Notes under the pieces: generated by a model | What the model saw: only the letters and a program-made list of their open reading frames with translations | Databases searched by the model: none | Told to the model about the DNA's origin: nothing | Program-made: the position numbers and the translations under genes | Part shown: piece by piece, positions 1 through 9,769 of the stretch | How positions within the stretch are numbered: the first letter of the stretch is position 1 | Layout of the letters: each line of letters starts with the position of its first letter | Assembly: GCF_001298265.1 (NCBI RefSeq) | Contig: NZ_LGSZ01000031.1 | Coordinates: 149,613 to 213,612, forward strand | Direction: 5' to 3' | DNA length: 64,000 bases | DNA from: Allobosea vaviloviae | GTDB lineage: Bacteria > Pseudomonadota > Alphaproteobacteria > Rhizobiales > Beijerinckiaceae

Positions 1-657
1 GATCGAGGTCGCACCGGTTTCCTGAAGCAGGGCGGCCGTTTCGTCGCGGACCACGTCGCGCAGGCGCCGGTCGAGATTGGAGAACGGCTCGTCCATGAGC
101 AGGACGCCCGGCCGCGGCGCGACGGCGCGCGCGAGCGCGACGCGCTGCTGCTCGCCGCCCGACAGCATGTGCGGATAGGACTCGGCCAGGTCGGCAAGCC
201 CCACGCGGGCGATCGCCCTCAGCGCCGTCGCATCGGCCGAAGCTTCGCTCTCGCCGCGTCGGTTCAGCCCGAAGCGGACATTCTCGCGCACGGTGAGGTG
301 CGGAAACAGCGCGTAATCCTGAAAGACCAGGCCGACGCCGCGCTGCTCGGGCTCGACGAAGGAGCCTTGCGACGAAACGTCCCGCCCTTCCAGCAGCACG
401 CGGCCGGCGCTCGGCCGCTCGACCCCCGCAGCCAGCCGCAGCAGTGTCGTCTTGCCGCAGCCGGACTGGCCGAGCAGGGCGACGATCTCGCCGGGCTCGA
501 TCGCAAGCGACACGTTCTTCAGCGCCGTGACCGCGCCGAAACGCTGGGTGACGCCGTCGAAGCCGAGCGCCATCGGGATGGCCGCACCCGCCGTGCCGCG
601 CCGGCCCCAGTTCAACCAGCGCGATTTGGTCTCGTTGACGGCCAAAGACTGCTCCAT
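1..657 (-). CDS. ABC transporter ATP-binding protein, partial (C-terminus outside window)
   Basis: This is the nucleotide-binding subunit of an ABC importer, which hydrolyses ATP on the cytoplasmic face of the membrane. The 219 visible residues contain Walker A (GQSGCGKTT), a Q-loop (VFQDYALFPH), the signature LSGGEQQRVALARA, Walker B (VLLMDEPFSNLD) and the D-loop. The frame stays open to base 1, so the C-terminal part, including the H-loop, is missing. FPHLTVREN after the Q-loop and FSNLDRRLR after Walker B resemble the iron, polyamine or sulfate importers of the CUT1/FbpC/PotA type; the substrate cannot be told. The start at 657 has no clear Shine-Dalgarno; an in-frame ATG about 30 codons in would begin nearer the conserved domain. 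It follows scpB by 31 bp, where many alphaproteobacteria have tatABC. Confidence 0.9.
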   Translation of the reverse strand, partial: MEQSLAVNETKSRWLNWGRRGTAGAAIPMALGFDGVTQRFGAVTALKNVSLAIEPGEIVALLGQSGCGKTTLLRLAAGVERPSAGRVLLEGRDVSSQGSFVEPEQRGVGLVFQDYALFPHLTVRENVRFGLNRRGESEASADATALRAIARVGLADLAESYPHMLSGGEQQRVALARAVAPRPGVLLMDEPFSNLDRRLRDVVRDETAALLQETGATSI

Positions 658-688
658 GACGACAGGCGGCTGGAACCAGCGCCCCGCC

Positions 689-1396
689 CTACCCGTCCGC
701 CCCATGCGGCCCGCCGTCGCCGTCGTCAAGCGGCGTGAACAGGTCGCCGAGCGGGTCCTCATCGGCGCGCAGGTCCGGATCATCGTCGGGAACAGGTACC
801 GTGAGGTCGCGCGTCAGGCGCCCTTCGATGAAGCCGGACCCCTTCAATTCCTCGAGACCCGGCAGATCGTCGATGCGGTCGAGCCCGAAATGGTCGAGGA
901 AACCCGGCGTCGTCCCGAAGGTGACGGGTCGCCCGGGCGAACGGCGCCGGCCGCGCAGCCGGACCCAGCCGGCCTCCAGCAGGATGTCGAGCGTACCCTT
1001 GGCGGTGGCGACGCCGCGGATCTCCTCGATCTCGGCGCGCGTCACCGGCTGGTGATAGGCGATGATCGCCAGCACCTCGAGCGCCGCCCGCGACAGTTTG
1101 CGCGGCGGCTCGGCCTCGGCCGCCAGGAGATAACTGAGATCGGGCGCCGTGCGGAAGGCGTAGCCGCCCGCGACCTGGCGCAGATTGACCCCGCGCGGCT
1201 CGTAGAGCGCACCCAACCGAGCCAGGACCTGCTGGATATCGATCCCCGACGGCACGGAGCGCGCGAGCTCCTCGGCCGAGAGCGGCATGACGGAGGCAAA
1301 CAGCAGCGCCTCGACCACCCGGGTCGCCTGCGCGAAGACCTCCGCGCCGCCGCCATCCTCGTCCTCCTCGAAAGGCTCGGTCATCGCGACGCTCAT
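689..1396 (-). CDS. scpB: Segregation and condensation protein B (ScpB)
   Basis: ScpB is the winged-helix kite subunit of the SMC-ScpAB condensin, which organises the replicating chromosome. The 235-aa product has the two winged-helix domains of the family, with the typical stretch RAALEVLAIIAYHQPVTRAEIEEIRG in the middle (about residues 104-129) and a TTPGFLDHFGL segment after it. A disordered acidic tail rich in Asp and Gly ends the protein. The start overlaps the scpA stop by 4 bp (ATGA), indicating translational coupling. An internal Met four codons on (MTEPFEED) is an alternative start. Confidence 0.95.
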   Translation of the reverse strand: MSVAMTEPFEEDEDGGGAEVFAQATRVVEALLFASVMPLSAEELARSVPSGIDIQQVLARLGALYEPRGVNLRQVAGGYAFRTAPDLSYLLAAEAEPPRKLSRAALEVLAIIAYHQPVTRAEIEEIRGVATAKGTLDILLEAGWVRLRGRRRSPGRPVTFGTTPGFLDHFGLDRIDDLPGLEELKGSGFIEGRLTRDLTVPVPDDDPDLRADEDPLGDLFTPLDDGDGGPHGADG

Positions 1397-2247
1397 GAGG
1401 CGTCCCGGCTCGCCAGCGGCAGCACCGGCGGTCGAGCCGAGCGGCGCCGCAGGTAAAGCGGCGCGAAGGCATCGTCCTGCCGCAAATCGAGCACGCCCTC
1501 CTTGACCATCTCCAGCATGGCCGACAGCGCCGAGGCCCGCACCGTCGTCCGCATGTCGCGCTCGGGCAGGCCATGCGACGCCATGTAGCGCGTAAGATAG
1601 GGGTCGATCTCCATCCAGTCGCCGGCCTCGCCGACCAGCCGCTGCAAGGCCTCGCGCGCCTCGACGAGCGACCAGACAACGCGGTGACCGACCGAGATAT
1701 GGCCCTGCACGCGCTTCTGGCGCTGCTGAGCATAGGCTGACAGGAGGTCGTAAAGCTCGGCCTCCCAGACCGGCCGCGCGCCGGCGACGATCGCCTCGGG
1801 CGCGCCGCGCGCGAACACGTCCTGCCCCAGGCGCTCGCGCGAGGCGAGCTTGCGCGCCGCCGCCCGGATCGCCTCCAGCCGGCGCAGCCGCAGCGCGAGA
1901 GCGGTGGCGAGATCGGCCGCGCTCGGCTCCTCGCCCTTGGGGGGCTCCGGCAGCAGCAGGCGTGATTTGAGATAGGCCAGCCAGGCCGCCATCACCAGAT
2001 AATCGGCCGCGAGTTCGAGCCGCAGCGCCCTCGCCTGCTCGACGAAGACGAGATACTGCTCCGCCAGCGCCAGGATCGAGATCTTGTGCAGATCGACCTT
2101 CTGCCGCCGGGCGAGATCGAGCAGCAGGTCGAGCGGCCCCTCATAGCCGTCGACATCGACCATCAGCGCCGGCCCGTCGTCGCGGCGCGGGCCGTCATCC
2201 TCGAATGGCAGTTGCGCCGCCATGCCCTGCCGCCCCCTCTCACTCAC
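1393..2247 (-). CDS. scpA: Segregation and condensation protein A (ScpA)
   Basis: ScpA is the kleisin subunit that bridges the SMC heads in the bacterial condensin. The 284-aa product shows the hallmark N-terminal motif YEGPLDLLLDLARRQKVDL followed by YLVMAAWLAYLKSRLLLPEP, and a C-terminal winged helix (about residues 205-275). It is preceded by nagZ with 34 bp between and overlaps scpB by 4 bp, so the three are likely co-transcribed. An internal Met at 2223 (MAAQLPFEDDG) could be the true start, because the first eight residues are not family-typical. Confidence 0.95.
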   Translation of the reverse strand: MSERGRQGMAAQLPFEDDGPRRDDGPALMVDVDGYEGPLDLLLDLARRQKVDLHKISILALAEQYLVFVEQARALRLELAADYLVMAAWLAYLKSRLLLPEPPKGEEPSAADLATALALRLRRLEAIRAAARKLASRERLGQDVFARGAPEAIVAGARPVWEAELYDLLSAYAQQRQKRVQGHISVGHRVVWSLVEAREALQRLVGEAGDWMEIDPYLTRYMASHGLPERDMRTTVRASALSAMLEMVKEGVLDLRQDDAFAPLYLRRRSARPPVLPLASRDAS

Positions 2248-2281
2248 GCGAAGGACGCATGAGCGCCGCAGGTTCCGCTGT

Positions 2282-3292
2282 TCAGGCGCTCAAGGCAAGC
2301 GCGCTCGCGAGCTGGGCGCGCGCGCCGTCCACATCGAGCGGCTCGGGCTCGTGCCGGATGCGCGCGAGCGCCATCGCGGCGCGTCTTGCACGCGCGCCCT
2401 TCATCTCCGGCACGGCGCCGGCGACCGCGACCATCTCGTCCATGATGCCGTGGCAATGCAGCACGACGTCGACCCCGGCGCGGATCGCGGCACGGGACTT
2501 TTCGGCGAATCCGCCAGACAGTGCCTTCATCGAGATGTCGTCGGTCATGATCAGCCCGTCATAGCCGAGCTCGCCGCGCATGATCCCCTGCACCACCTTG
2601 CGCGACACCGTCGCCGGGTGCTTTGGATCGATGTCGGTGAAGACGACATGCGCCGTCATCGCCAGCGGCATGTCGGCGAGGTGCCGGAAGGGCCGGAAAT
2701 CATGGGCCCGCAGCGCGTCCAGCGAGGCCTCGACGACAGGCAGATCGTGATGGCTGTCGGCCCGCGCCCGGCCATGACCAGGCATGTGCTTGATCACCGG
2801 CAGCACGCCGCCGGCCAGCAGCCCCTCGGCCGCGGCCCGCCCGAGCCGCGCCACCATGTCGGGCTCATGCGCATAGGCGCGGTCGCCGATGACGTCGTGG
2901 CTGCCGGCGACGGGCACGTCGAGCACCGGCAGGCAGTCGACGTCGATGCCCACAGCCTTGAGATCATGCGCCATCAGGCGGGCCGAGAGCCTGACGATCT
3001 CGCGCTGCTGCACGGGATCGTTGATCCCGAGGAAGGCGCGGGCGGGCGGATATTTCGGCCAGTGCGGCGGGCCCATGCGCTGAACCCGGCCACCCTCCTG
3101 GTCGATCAGGATCGGCGCGTGCCAGCCGACGCTCTCGCGCATTTGTGCCGTCAGCGCCGCGACCTGCGCCGGGCTTTCCGTGTTGCGCTTGAACAGGATG
3201 AAGCCCCAGGGCCGCGCATCCCCGAAGAAGGCGCGCTCGTCCTGGGTCAGGCTCGTGCCGAGGCAGCCGGCGATGAAGGCGCGTGAGGTCAT
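2282..3292 (-). CDS. nagZ: Beta-N-acetylhexosaminidase, GH3 family (NagZ)
   Basis: NagZ removes GlcNAc from GlcNAc-1,6-anhydro-MurNAc peptides in the cytoplasm during peptidoglycan recycling. The 336-aa length is normal for the family. The diagnostic loop KHMPGHGRARADSHHDLP lies at about 168-185, with the catalytic His-Asp pair, and the nucleophile motif IMTDDISM at about 248-255. DQEGGRVQR (64-72) is the conserved substrate-binding segment. It sits directly before scpA-scpB, an arrangement typical of Alphaproteobacteria. Confidence 0.96.
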   Translation of the reverse strand: MTSRAFIAGCLGTSLTQDERAFFGDARPWGFILFKRNTESPAQVAALTAQMRESVGWHAPILIDQEGGRVQRMGPPHWPKYPPARAFLGINDPVQQREIVRLSARLMAHDLKAVGIDVDCLPVLDVPVAGSHDVIGDRAYAHEPDMVARLGRAAAEGLLAGGVLPVIKHMPGHGRARADSHHDLPVVEASLDALRAHDFRPFRHLADMPLAMTAHVVFTDIDPKHPATVSRKVVQGIMRGELGYDGLIMTDDISMKALSGGFAEKSRAAIRAGVDVVLHCHGIMDEMVAVAGAVPEMKGARARRAAMALARIRHEPEPLDVDGARAQLASALALSA

Positions 3293-3333
3293 GGCACTGG
3301 GTTAGGAAGCGGCACGGGGGCGGTCAAGCGCCC

Positions 3334-3418
3334 CGTCATTGCGAGGAGCGAAGCGACGAAGCAATCCAGGGGCGTCGAGCGTATCGCTCTGGATTGCTTC
3401 GCTGCGCTCGCAATGACG
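3334..3418. repeat. Extragenic dyad, GTCATTGCGAG class
   Basis: A long imperfect inverted repeat between the TRAP-receptor gene and nagZ. The left arm begins CGTCATTGCGAGGAGCGAAG and contains GAAGCAATCCAG; the right arm contains CTGGATTGCTTCGCTGCG and ends CTCGCAATGACG. It can form one long hairpin. Dyads of this sequence type recur in intergenic regions of many Hyphomicrobiales. It is the only copy of this subclass in the window. Confidence 0.85.
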
Positions 3419-3425
3419 ATCGGCT

Positions 3426-4520
3426 TCAGCGCATCTGCGCCGACATCTGGGCGTTGAAGGCGTCGAAGGGCAGCTCGGCGATGCGGAACCAGAGGTTTTC
3501 CTTCTTCCAGTACGGCAGGAAGGAATCGTAGAAGGCCTTGAAGTTCGGGTTCGAGGCGGCAAGCTCCGCATAGAGCGCATAGGCCTCCTTGAACGCCGCC
3601 AGCATCACCTCCTGCGGGAAGGGCCGCAGCTCCGCGCCGGTACCGGCGAGGCGCACCAGCGCATCGGGATTGCCGTGGTCGTACTTCGCGACGCACAGCG
3701 CGTTCGCCTCGGCGCAGGCCGCTTCCACGATAGCCTTGTAGGAGGCCGGCAGCGCGTTCCACTTCTCAAGGTTCACCAGGAAGGAAACGTTGGCGTTCCC
3801 CTCCCAGAAGCCGGGATAGTAGTAGTATTTCGCGACCTTCTGGAAGCCGAGCTTCTCGTCGTCGAGCGGGCCGGAGAACTCGACTGCATCGAGCGTGCCG
3901 CGCTCCAGCGCCGGATAGATGTCGCCCCCTGCGATCTGCTGCGGCACGACGCCGAGCTTGGCCATGATCTGCCCGCCCATGCCGGCGATGCGCATTTTCA
4001 GGCCCTTCAGATCCTCCAGCGACTTGATCTCCTTGCGGAACCAGCCGCCCATCTGCGCGCCGGTGTTGCCGGACGGGATGGTGTGGATGTTGAACTTCTG
4101 CATGAAGGCCCGGCAGAGCTCGAGCCCGCCGCCGGAATAGAGCCAGGCATTCTGCTGGCGGGTGTTGAAGCCGAAGGGCAGCGAGGTCTCGAAGGCGAAG
4201 GCCGGATCCTTGCCGATATAGAAGCTCGACAGGGTGTGGCTGCATTCCACCGTGCCGTTCTGAACGGCGTCGAGCGCCTGGAGGCCCGGCACGATCTCGC
4301 CCGGTGCGAAGACCTGGATCTGGAAATTGCCGTCCGTCGCCTCGGCGACGCGCTTGGCGACCTGGGTCGACAGGCCAAACAGCGTATCGAGGCTCTTCGG
4401 GTAGCTCGAGGTCAGGCGCCAGGAGACCTTGGGCTGGCCCTGCGCGATGGCGGGCGCGGCGATCAGGGCGCTGCCGGCAGCGCCGGTTGCGGCTGTCTTG
4501 ACGAAATTGCGGCGATCCAT
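3426..4520 (-). CDS. TRAP transporter solute-binding protein, DctP family
   Basis: This is the periplasmic receptor of a tripartite ATP-independent transporter, which normally passes organic acids to DctQ/DctM membrane subunits. The start at 4520 is chosen because GGAGG lies 6 nt upstream on the minus strand. It gives a 364-aa product with a twin-arginine signal (MDRRNFVKTA...AAPAIA), typical of TRAP receptors such as the SmoM/TakP group. Conserved features include PFGFNTRQQNAWLYSGGG, GNTGAQMGGWFRKEI and MRIAGMGGQIMAKLG. No DctQ or DctM gene lies nearby, so it is an orphan receptor in this window. It separates the SPOR gene from nagZ. Confidence 0.92.
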   Translation of the reverse strand: MDRRNFVKTAATGAAGSALIAAPAIAQGQPKVSWRLTSSYPKSLDTLFGLSTQVAKRVAEATDGNFQIQVFAPGEIVPGLQALDAVQNGTVECSHTLSSFYIGKDPAFAFETSLPFGFNTRQQNAWLYSGGGLELCRAFMQKFNIHTIPSGNTGAQMGGWFRKEIKSLEDLKGLKMRIAGMGGQIMAKLGVVPQQIAGGDIYPALERGTLDAVEFSGPLDDEKLGFQKVAKYYYYPGFWEGNANVSFLVNLEKWNALPASYKAIVEAACAEANALCVAKYDHGNPDALVRLAGTGAELRPFPQEVMLAAFKEAYALYAELAASNPNFKAFYDSFLPYWKKENLWFRIAELPFDAFNAQMSAQMR

Positions 4521-4660
4521 GGTCATCCTCCGGGTGTTCTTATGGTCTTCAGCCGCAGCCTCGCGAGAGGCACGTGCGACTCTGCCGCCGCGCTCATCGC
4601 ACGAAACCGGTTCGGGAACCATCGACCGTGTCGCCGGGATGCATTGCGCCAGACGCCAAC

Positions 4661-4691
4661 GAAAAACCGGCGACGCAGGGCGCCGCCGGTT
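4661..4691 (-). terminator. Rho-independent terminator downstream of the SPOR gene
   Basis: On the minus strand the arms AACCGGCG (4684-4691) and CGCCGGTT (4665-4672) form an 8-bp stem followed by a short T run (TTTTTCG). It lies about 90 bp past the stop of the SPOR-domain gene. A second dyad, GATCCGGGC/GCCCGGATC at 4714-4741, sits between it and that stop. Confidence 0.6.
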
Positions 4692-4778
4692 CGAAGGGTC
4701 AGAAGGTGCTCGCGATCCGGGCGGCTGGTGCTGCCCGGATCGGCTGGCCGTCAGTTCCTGGCCATCATCTCTCGGTCT

Positions 4779-6515
4779 TCAATTCTTGGCGATGAAGCAC
4801 TGCCCGCCCGCCGATTGCAGCGCAGTGCACATCGTCGTGGCGTCGTCGCGCGAATACGGCCCGACACGGAGGCGGTAGACCGTCTTGCCGCCTGCGAGTT
4901 CGGTCTTGCGGACGATCGGCGCCTGACCAGCGAGCTGCTCGGGATATTTGCGCTGGAGTGCTGCGAAGGTCGCACGCGCCTCCGATTCGCTGCCGGGCGC
5001 ACCAAGCTGCACCACGAAATCGCCGGTTCCGCTGCGAATGGCGGCGGTCGCGGGCGCGGGAGCAGCAGGGGTCTGCGCGGCGGGGGCGGCGGCGATGCGC
5101 AGCGGAGCGGATGGCGTCGTCGCCGGAGCCGGCGTCGCGGCGCGCTCCTGCACCTTGGCCGGTTCCTGCACCTGCACATTGTTGGGGCGCGGGCGAGGCT
5201 GCGTCGTGGTCGACGTCGTCGACGTGTCGGCCGGGACGATCGCACTCGGCCGGGCCGGCGGTGCCGAGCCCGTGGACAGTGGCGCCGCGGCGCCCGTGTA
5301 GGTCGCCGAGCTGTTTGCAGCCGGCGCGGGCGTGCCATCGGGCCGGATCGAGACGGTGCGCACCCGGCGCGGCTCGCCGAGTCCAGGCACCGGCGGAACC
5401 GGAGTCAGAGCGGGCTCGGACGGCACCGCATCACGTGAGACGGCAGCCGGCGCCTGCGACAGCGCATTGGCCGCGGGGGTCGTCGCGACGCCCGAGCCCG
5501 GCCCCGGCAGCACGACCCGCGCCGGCAGCGAGCGCGCCGCCTGCTGGACGTCGACCGGCTGCTCCTCGCGGCTCACCACCTTGGTCTGCCCGACCGGCGC
5601 GTCGCCAGGGCGTTCATAGATCTGCTTGTTCTGATTGGGGATATCGGCCCCGCCGGGATTGGTCGGCTCGACCTTGGTCGGCCCGGTGGCGGCGCTGATG
5701 GTCGGAGGCTGGCCGTCCGAACGCGTCGTCGTGCCGCGCAGCGACATCGCAGCACCGACGCCGACGACACCGACCACGATCAAGGCTGCCGCGGCATAGA
5801 GTCCCTTGCGCGAGCGGCGCGGCTCCAGATCCGGCATGTCCTCGTCCGCCGGAAGGCCCGCCGCCTGCTGCGCGTCATAGGCGCCCTGCTGATCATCATA
5901 CGCATAGGGCTCGCGCGCCTCGTCGAGATCGCGCGGCGCGGGAACCTGCCCCGGCACAGCGACGGGTCGCGCATAGCCCTGCGGCGAGGGCCGCTCGAAG
6001 CTCTGATCGTCATGTTCGTACTGTTGGGGCACGTAGTCCTGCCCCGCATAGGCATGCCCTGCGGAGTCCTGCCCCGCATAGTCCTGGCCGAAATGCGGCT
6101 CGGCTCGGGCCGGCGCAGCGTCTGCGGGCGCCGAGGTCGGCCGCGCCGCATCGGTGCGGCGCAGCAGCGCCTCGAATTCATCCAGCGCGCCACGCAGTTC
6201 GGCTGGCGGCGGCGACTGCTCGGCAACCACCTGCAACTGCTGGACCGGATCGAAGGACGGCTCCTGACGCGAAGGCTCCACGGGGCGCGCATGAGCCTGA
6301 GTCTGCCACGCCGCCGGCACCCGCTGGGTGAGCGCCGCCTGGCCGCCCCGATGACCGAAGATGTCCTTCAGCGGATCACCCTGATCGACGATGCGCGTCA
6401 GTTCGGCCAGCGGATCGACCGCCTGCCCCGACTTGGGCGCCTGACCGGCACTGCGAAGCTGGCGCTCGAGATCTTCGAGATCGAGGGCAAAACGGTTTCT
6501 AGCTGGCTCACTCAT
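4779..6515 (-). CDS. SPOR-domain membrane protein
   Basis: This is an inner-membrane protein with a periplasmic peptidoglycan-binding domain. The 578-aa product has a long cytoplasmic region rich in Gln, Pro, Ala and Asp, one transmembrane helix (about 239-259), a Pro/Ala/Thr-rich periplasmic linker, and a C-terminal SPOR domain (about the last 80 residues, beginning DFVVQLGAPGSESEA). SPOR domains bind denuded glycan strands at division sites. A short tandem repeat of YAGQD-like units occurs at about 144-161. The start at 6515 (MSEPARN) is preferred over upstream Met codons at 6527 and 6563 because conservation seems to begin there; no strong ribosome site decides it. argS lies upstream on the same strand, as in related genomes. 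Confidence 0.85.
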   Translation of the reverse strand: MSEPARNRFALDLEDLERQLRSAGQAPKSGQAVDPLAELTRIVDQGDPLKDIFGHRGGQAALTQRVPAAWQTQAHARPVEPSRQEPSFDPVQQLQVVAEQSPPPAELRGALDEFEALLRRTDAARPTSAPADAAPARAEPHFGQDYAGQDSAGHAYAGQDYVPQQYEHDDQSFERPSPQGYARPVAVPGQVPAPRDLDEAREPYAYDDQQGAYDAQQAAGLPADEDMPDLEPRRSRKGLYAAAALIVVGVVGVGAAMSLRGTTTRSDGQPPTISAATGPTKVEPTNPGGADIPNQNKQIYERPGDAPVGQTKVVSREEQPVDVQQAARSLPARVVLPGPGSGVATTPAANALSQAPAAVSRDAVPSEPALTPVPPVPGLGEPRRVRTVSIRPDGTPAPAANSSATYTGAAAPLSTGSAPPARPSAIVPADTSTTSTTTQPRPRPNNVQVQEPAKVQERAATPAPATTPSAPLRIAAAPAAQTPAAPAPATAAIRSGTGDFVVQLGAPGSESEARATFAALQRKYPEQLAGQAPIVRKTELAGGKTVYRLRVGPYSRDDATTMCTALQSAGGQCFIAKN

Positions 6516-6613
6516 GGCATGATCCATTCCAGCACAGACCGACGACACGAATGGAACGCCCAACGCGCCGCGCGGTCAATCTGACCTTGTGTGCACCGAG
6601 GGCCAGCCGGCCA

Positions 6614-8377
6614 TCAGCGCATCTCGTCCGGCGCCGCAACGCCTGCGACAGCCAGACCGGAAGCAAGGACGCTGCGCACAGCATGCACAAACGCCAACCT
6701 CGCCAAAGTCGACTCTCGATCAGTTTGATTAACGAACCGTAATTGCGGCGAGTCTTTGCCCTTGTTCCACAGCGAATGGAATGCGCTTGCCAGCTCGTGC
6801 ACGAAGAAGGCCACGCGATGTGGCTCATGCGCGGCCGCCGCGCTTTCGATGACGCGCGGATAGGACGCGATCAACTTGACGATACCCACTTCAGCTTCGT
6901 CGGTGAGGCGGGCAAGGTCCGCGCCCGCCAGCGCGGCCGGCGCAAGGTCGAGATCGGGGAACGCCTCGCGCGCCTGCCGGAAGATCGAGGCGCAGCGCGC
7001 ATGCGCGTACTGGACGTAGAAAACGGGATTGTCCTTCGACTGCTCGACCACCTTCGCGAGATCGAAGTCGAGCGTCGCGTCGTTCTTGCGGAAGATCATC
7101 ATGAAGCGCACCGCATCGCGGCCGACCTCGTCGATGACCTCGCGCAGCGTGACGAAATCGCCCGAGCGCTTCGACATCTTCACCGGCTCGCCGTTGCGCA
7201 GGAGCTTGACGAGTTGGCAGAGCTTGACGTCGAGCGCGCCCTTTTCATGGGTCACCGCCTTCACCGCCGCCTGCATGCGCTTGACGTAGCCGCCATGGTC
7301 GGCGCCCCAGACGTCGATCATCTGCGCGTAGCCGCGCGCGAATTTCGAGCCGTGATAGGCGATGTCGTTGGCGAAATAGGTGTAGCTGCCATCCGATTTC
7401 AACAGCGGCCGATCGACGTCGTCGCCGAAGCGCGTGGCCCGGAACAGCGTCTGCTCGCGATCCTCCCAGTCCTCGTCCTTCTGGCCCTTGGGCGGCGGCA
7501 GCCGGCCCTCATAGACAAGATCGCGGGCGCGCAGATCCTTGATCGTCCGATGCACGGCGTTGTCGCCGCCGTCCCGGCCCTGCAGTGAGCGCTCCGAGAA
7601 GAAGACGTCGTGGACGACGCCGAGCGCGGCGAGATCGTCGCGGATCATCGCCATCATACCGTCGATCGCGACACTGCGGACGAGCGGCAGCCACTCGGCT
7701 TCGGGCTTGGACAGCAGCGCCTCGCCATGGGCCTGCGCCAGCGTCTCGCCGACGGAGACGAGATAGTCGCCGGGATAGAGCCCTTCGGGAATCGTGATCG
7801 TCTGGCCCAGCGCCTCGCGGTAGCGCAGGAAGGCGGAGCGAGCGAGCACATCGACCTGCGCGCCGGCATCGTTGATGTAGTATTCGCGCGCCACGTCATG
7901 GCCGGCGAAGGCAAGGATGTTCGCGAGCGAATCGCCGAACACGGCGCCGCGGCCATGGCCGACATGCATCGGCCCGGTCGGGTTGGCCGAGACATATTCG
8001 ACATTGACCTTCGGCTCGGGCTTGTCTGCACCGCGGCCGTAGTCCTGCCCGCGCTCGACGGCGTCCTTCAGGATCGCGGTGAAGACGGCCGGCTGCAGCG
8101 TCAGGTTGATGAAGCCCGGCCCCGCGATCTCCGCCTTGACGATCTCGGCGTCCTTGACCAGCTCCTCGACCAGCAATGCGGCCAGCGCGCGCGGATTGGT
8201 GCCGGCCTCCTTGGCGAGCACCATCGCGGCATTGGTGGCGAGATCGCCATGGGCGGCGTCGCGCGTCGGCTCGACCACGACACGCCCGAGATCGAGCCCC
8301 GCAGGCAGGGAGCCGCGTGCGGCGAGCGCCGAAAGCGCGGTGGCGACGCGGGCGGAATAGGTCTCGAACAGGTTCAT
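6614..8377 (-). CDS. argS: Arginyl-tRNA synthetase
   Basis: This class I synthetase charges tRNA-Arg with arginine using ATP. The 587-aa product (start at 8377, MNLFETYS) has an N-terminal additional domain, the HIGH-type signature in [13 protein letters not shown], the KMSKR loop ([16 protein letters not shown]) and a C-terminal DALR anticodon-binding helix bundle ending at EMR. Length and motifs are normal. It sits between dgt (55 bp upstream) and the SPOR gene on the minus strand, a common alphaproteobacterial order. Confidence 0.97.
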   Translation of the reverse strand: MNLFETYSARVATALSALAARGSLPAGLDLGRVVVEPTRDAAHGDLATNAAMVLAKEAGTNPRALAALLVEELVKDAEIVKAEIAGPGFINLTLQPAVFTAILKDAVERGQDYGRGADKPEPKVNVEYVSANPTGPMHVGHGRGAVFGDSLANILAFAGHDVAREYYINDAGAQVDVLARSAFLRYREALGQTITIPEGLYPGDYLVSVGETLAQAHGEALLSKPEAEWLPLVRSVAIDGMMAMIRDDLAALGVVHDVFFSERSLQGRDGGDNAVHRTIKDLRARDLVYEGRLPPPKGQKDEDWEDREQTLFRATRFGDDVDRPLLKSDGSYTYFANDIAYHGSKFARGYAQMIDVWGADHGGYVKRMQAAVKAVTHEKGALDVKLCQLVKLLRNGEPVKMSKRSGDFVTLREVIDEVGRDAVRFMMIFRKNDATLDFDLAKVVEQSKDNPVFYVQYAHARCASIFRQAREAFPDLDLAPAALAGADLARLTDEAEVGIVKLIASYPRVIESAAAAHEPHRVAFFVHELASAFHSLWNKGKDSPQLRFVNQTDRESTLARLAFVHAVRSVLASGLAVAGVAAPDEMR

Positions 8378-8432
8378 GGCGGCCAATATCTGCTGCAAAA
8401 CGCAGGTTCTGGAAGATCGGGAGCGCCCGGCC

Positions 8433-9668
8433 CTATCGCAGCGAGGGGGTCGCGTCAAACAGGCGGCGATGCTCGTCGAGCGCGTACCAGTCGGTCATCC
8501 CGGCGATATAGTCGGCGATTCGGCGGGCCCGGCGGGGGCTGTCGAGGTTGCCGCAGCCCGCAGCCCAGTCGGGAGGCATCAGGTCGGGATCGGCGCTGAA
8601 GCGCCCGAACAGGTCCGTCACCACCTGCGCCGCATCCGCGCGGATCGGCGCGATCCGGGCATGGCGGTACATGTTGGGATAGAGGAAGGACTTGATCTCG
8701 CGGTCGGCGGTCTCGATCGCCTCCGGAAAGGCGACGACCGGCCCGCGCGCGCGCCTGATGGCATCGGCATCCCTCGGCGCCAACTCTTCCAGCCTCGCTT
8801 GCGACTCCGCGATGACGCCCTCGACGAAGCGGGTGATCACCCGCCGCACCAGCTCGTTGGTGGCACGCGTCGTCTCGAGCCCTGGATGCAATCGGTCGAT
8901 CTCGTCGAGCAGTTCGGCGAGGAAGGGCACCGCGCGCAGATCAGACAGCCCGAACAATCCAGCCCGCAGACCATCGTCGATGTCGTGGGCGTTGTAGGCG
9001 ATGTCGTCGGCGAGCGCTGCCGCCTGCGCTTCGGCCGAGGCGTAGCTGTCCAGCCAGAGATCCTGCTTCGCCTGGTATTCGACGATCGCAGCCGGAATGC
9101 CGCTCGTGGCATAGCGCTCGGTCGGCGTCCCGTCGGGAAACAGCAAAGGGCCGTTGTGCTTGACCAGCCCCTCCAGCGTCTCCCAGGTCAGGTTCAAACC
9201 GTCGAAGCCGGCATAGCGCCGCTCCAGCCGCGTGACGATCCGCAGCGTCTGGGCGTTGTGGTCGAAGCCGCCGAGGCCCGCCATGCAGGCGTCGAGCGCA
9301 TCCTCCCCGGTATGGCCGAAAGGCGTGTGGCCGAGGTCGTGCGCCAGCGCCAGTGCCTCGGCCAGGTCCTCATCGAGCCCCAGCGCCCGCGCCAGAGCCC
9401 GCGCGATCTGCGCCACCTCGATCGTATGCGTCAGCCTTGTGCGGAAATGGTCGCCCTCATGCGAGACGAAGACCTGCGTCTTGTGCTTCAGCCGGCGGAA
9501 GGCGGTCGAATGGATGATCCGATCGCGGTCGCGCTGGAACGGGTTGCGCGTCGGCGAGGCCGGCTCGACGACCAGACGCCCGCGGCTCGTCGCGGTGCGG
9601 CAGGCGTAAGGCGCCCGCCAGCGGTCGCCCGGCTCGCGCCCGCCTTCGGCGTCGTGTCGATGCGGCAT
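8433..9668 (-). CDS. dgt: Deoxyguanosinetriphosphate triphosphohydrolase-like protein (HD domain)
   Basis: This is a dNTP triphosphohydrolase of the HD superfamily that removes triphosphate from deoxynucleotides in the cytoplasm. The 411-aa product has [20 protein letters not shown] followed by [21 protein letters not shown] (H...HD), and [20 protein letters not shown] carrying the last metal-binding Asp. It matches the type 2 subfamily common in Alphaproteobacteria. It is divergent from erpA with about 100 bp between, a conserved pairing in this class. Confidence 0.93.
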   Translation of the reverse strand: MPHRHDAEGGREPGDRWRAPYACRTATSRGRLVVEPASPTRNPFQRDRDRIIHSTAFRRLKHKTQVFVSHEGDHFRTRLTHTIEVAQIARALARALGLDEDLAEALALAHDLGHTPFGHTGEDALDACMAGLGGFDHNAQTLRIVTRLERRYAGFDGLNLTWETLEGLVKHNGPLLFPDGTPTERYATSGIPAAIVEYQAKQDLWLDSYASAEAQAAALADDIAYNAHDIDDGLRAGLFGLSDLRAVPFLAELLDEIDRLHPGLETTRATNELVRRVITRFVEGVIAESQARLEELAPRDADAIRRARGPVVAFPEAIETADREIKSFLYPNMYRHARIAPIRADAAQVVTDLFGRFSADPDLMPPDWAAGCGNLDSPRRARRIADYIAGMTDWYALDEHRRLFDATPSLR

Positions 9669-9769
9669 GGCTGATCCGTTACCGGCTCCTGCTTGTCGGA
9701 GCGCTGTGCTGCCATTACCTTCGTGGTCAACTCAGGTGCAAGGAGCTTCTGCTCCGGGAGATCGCCAGA

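Noticed and set aside
3675..5438. 587-codon plus-strand frame over the TRAP and SPOR genes
   Set aside because: Antisense to two well-supported genes and made of Arg/Ala/Gly-rich sequence without motifs.
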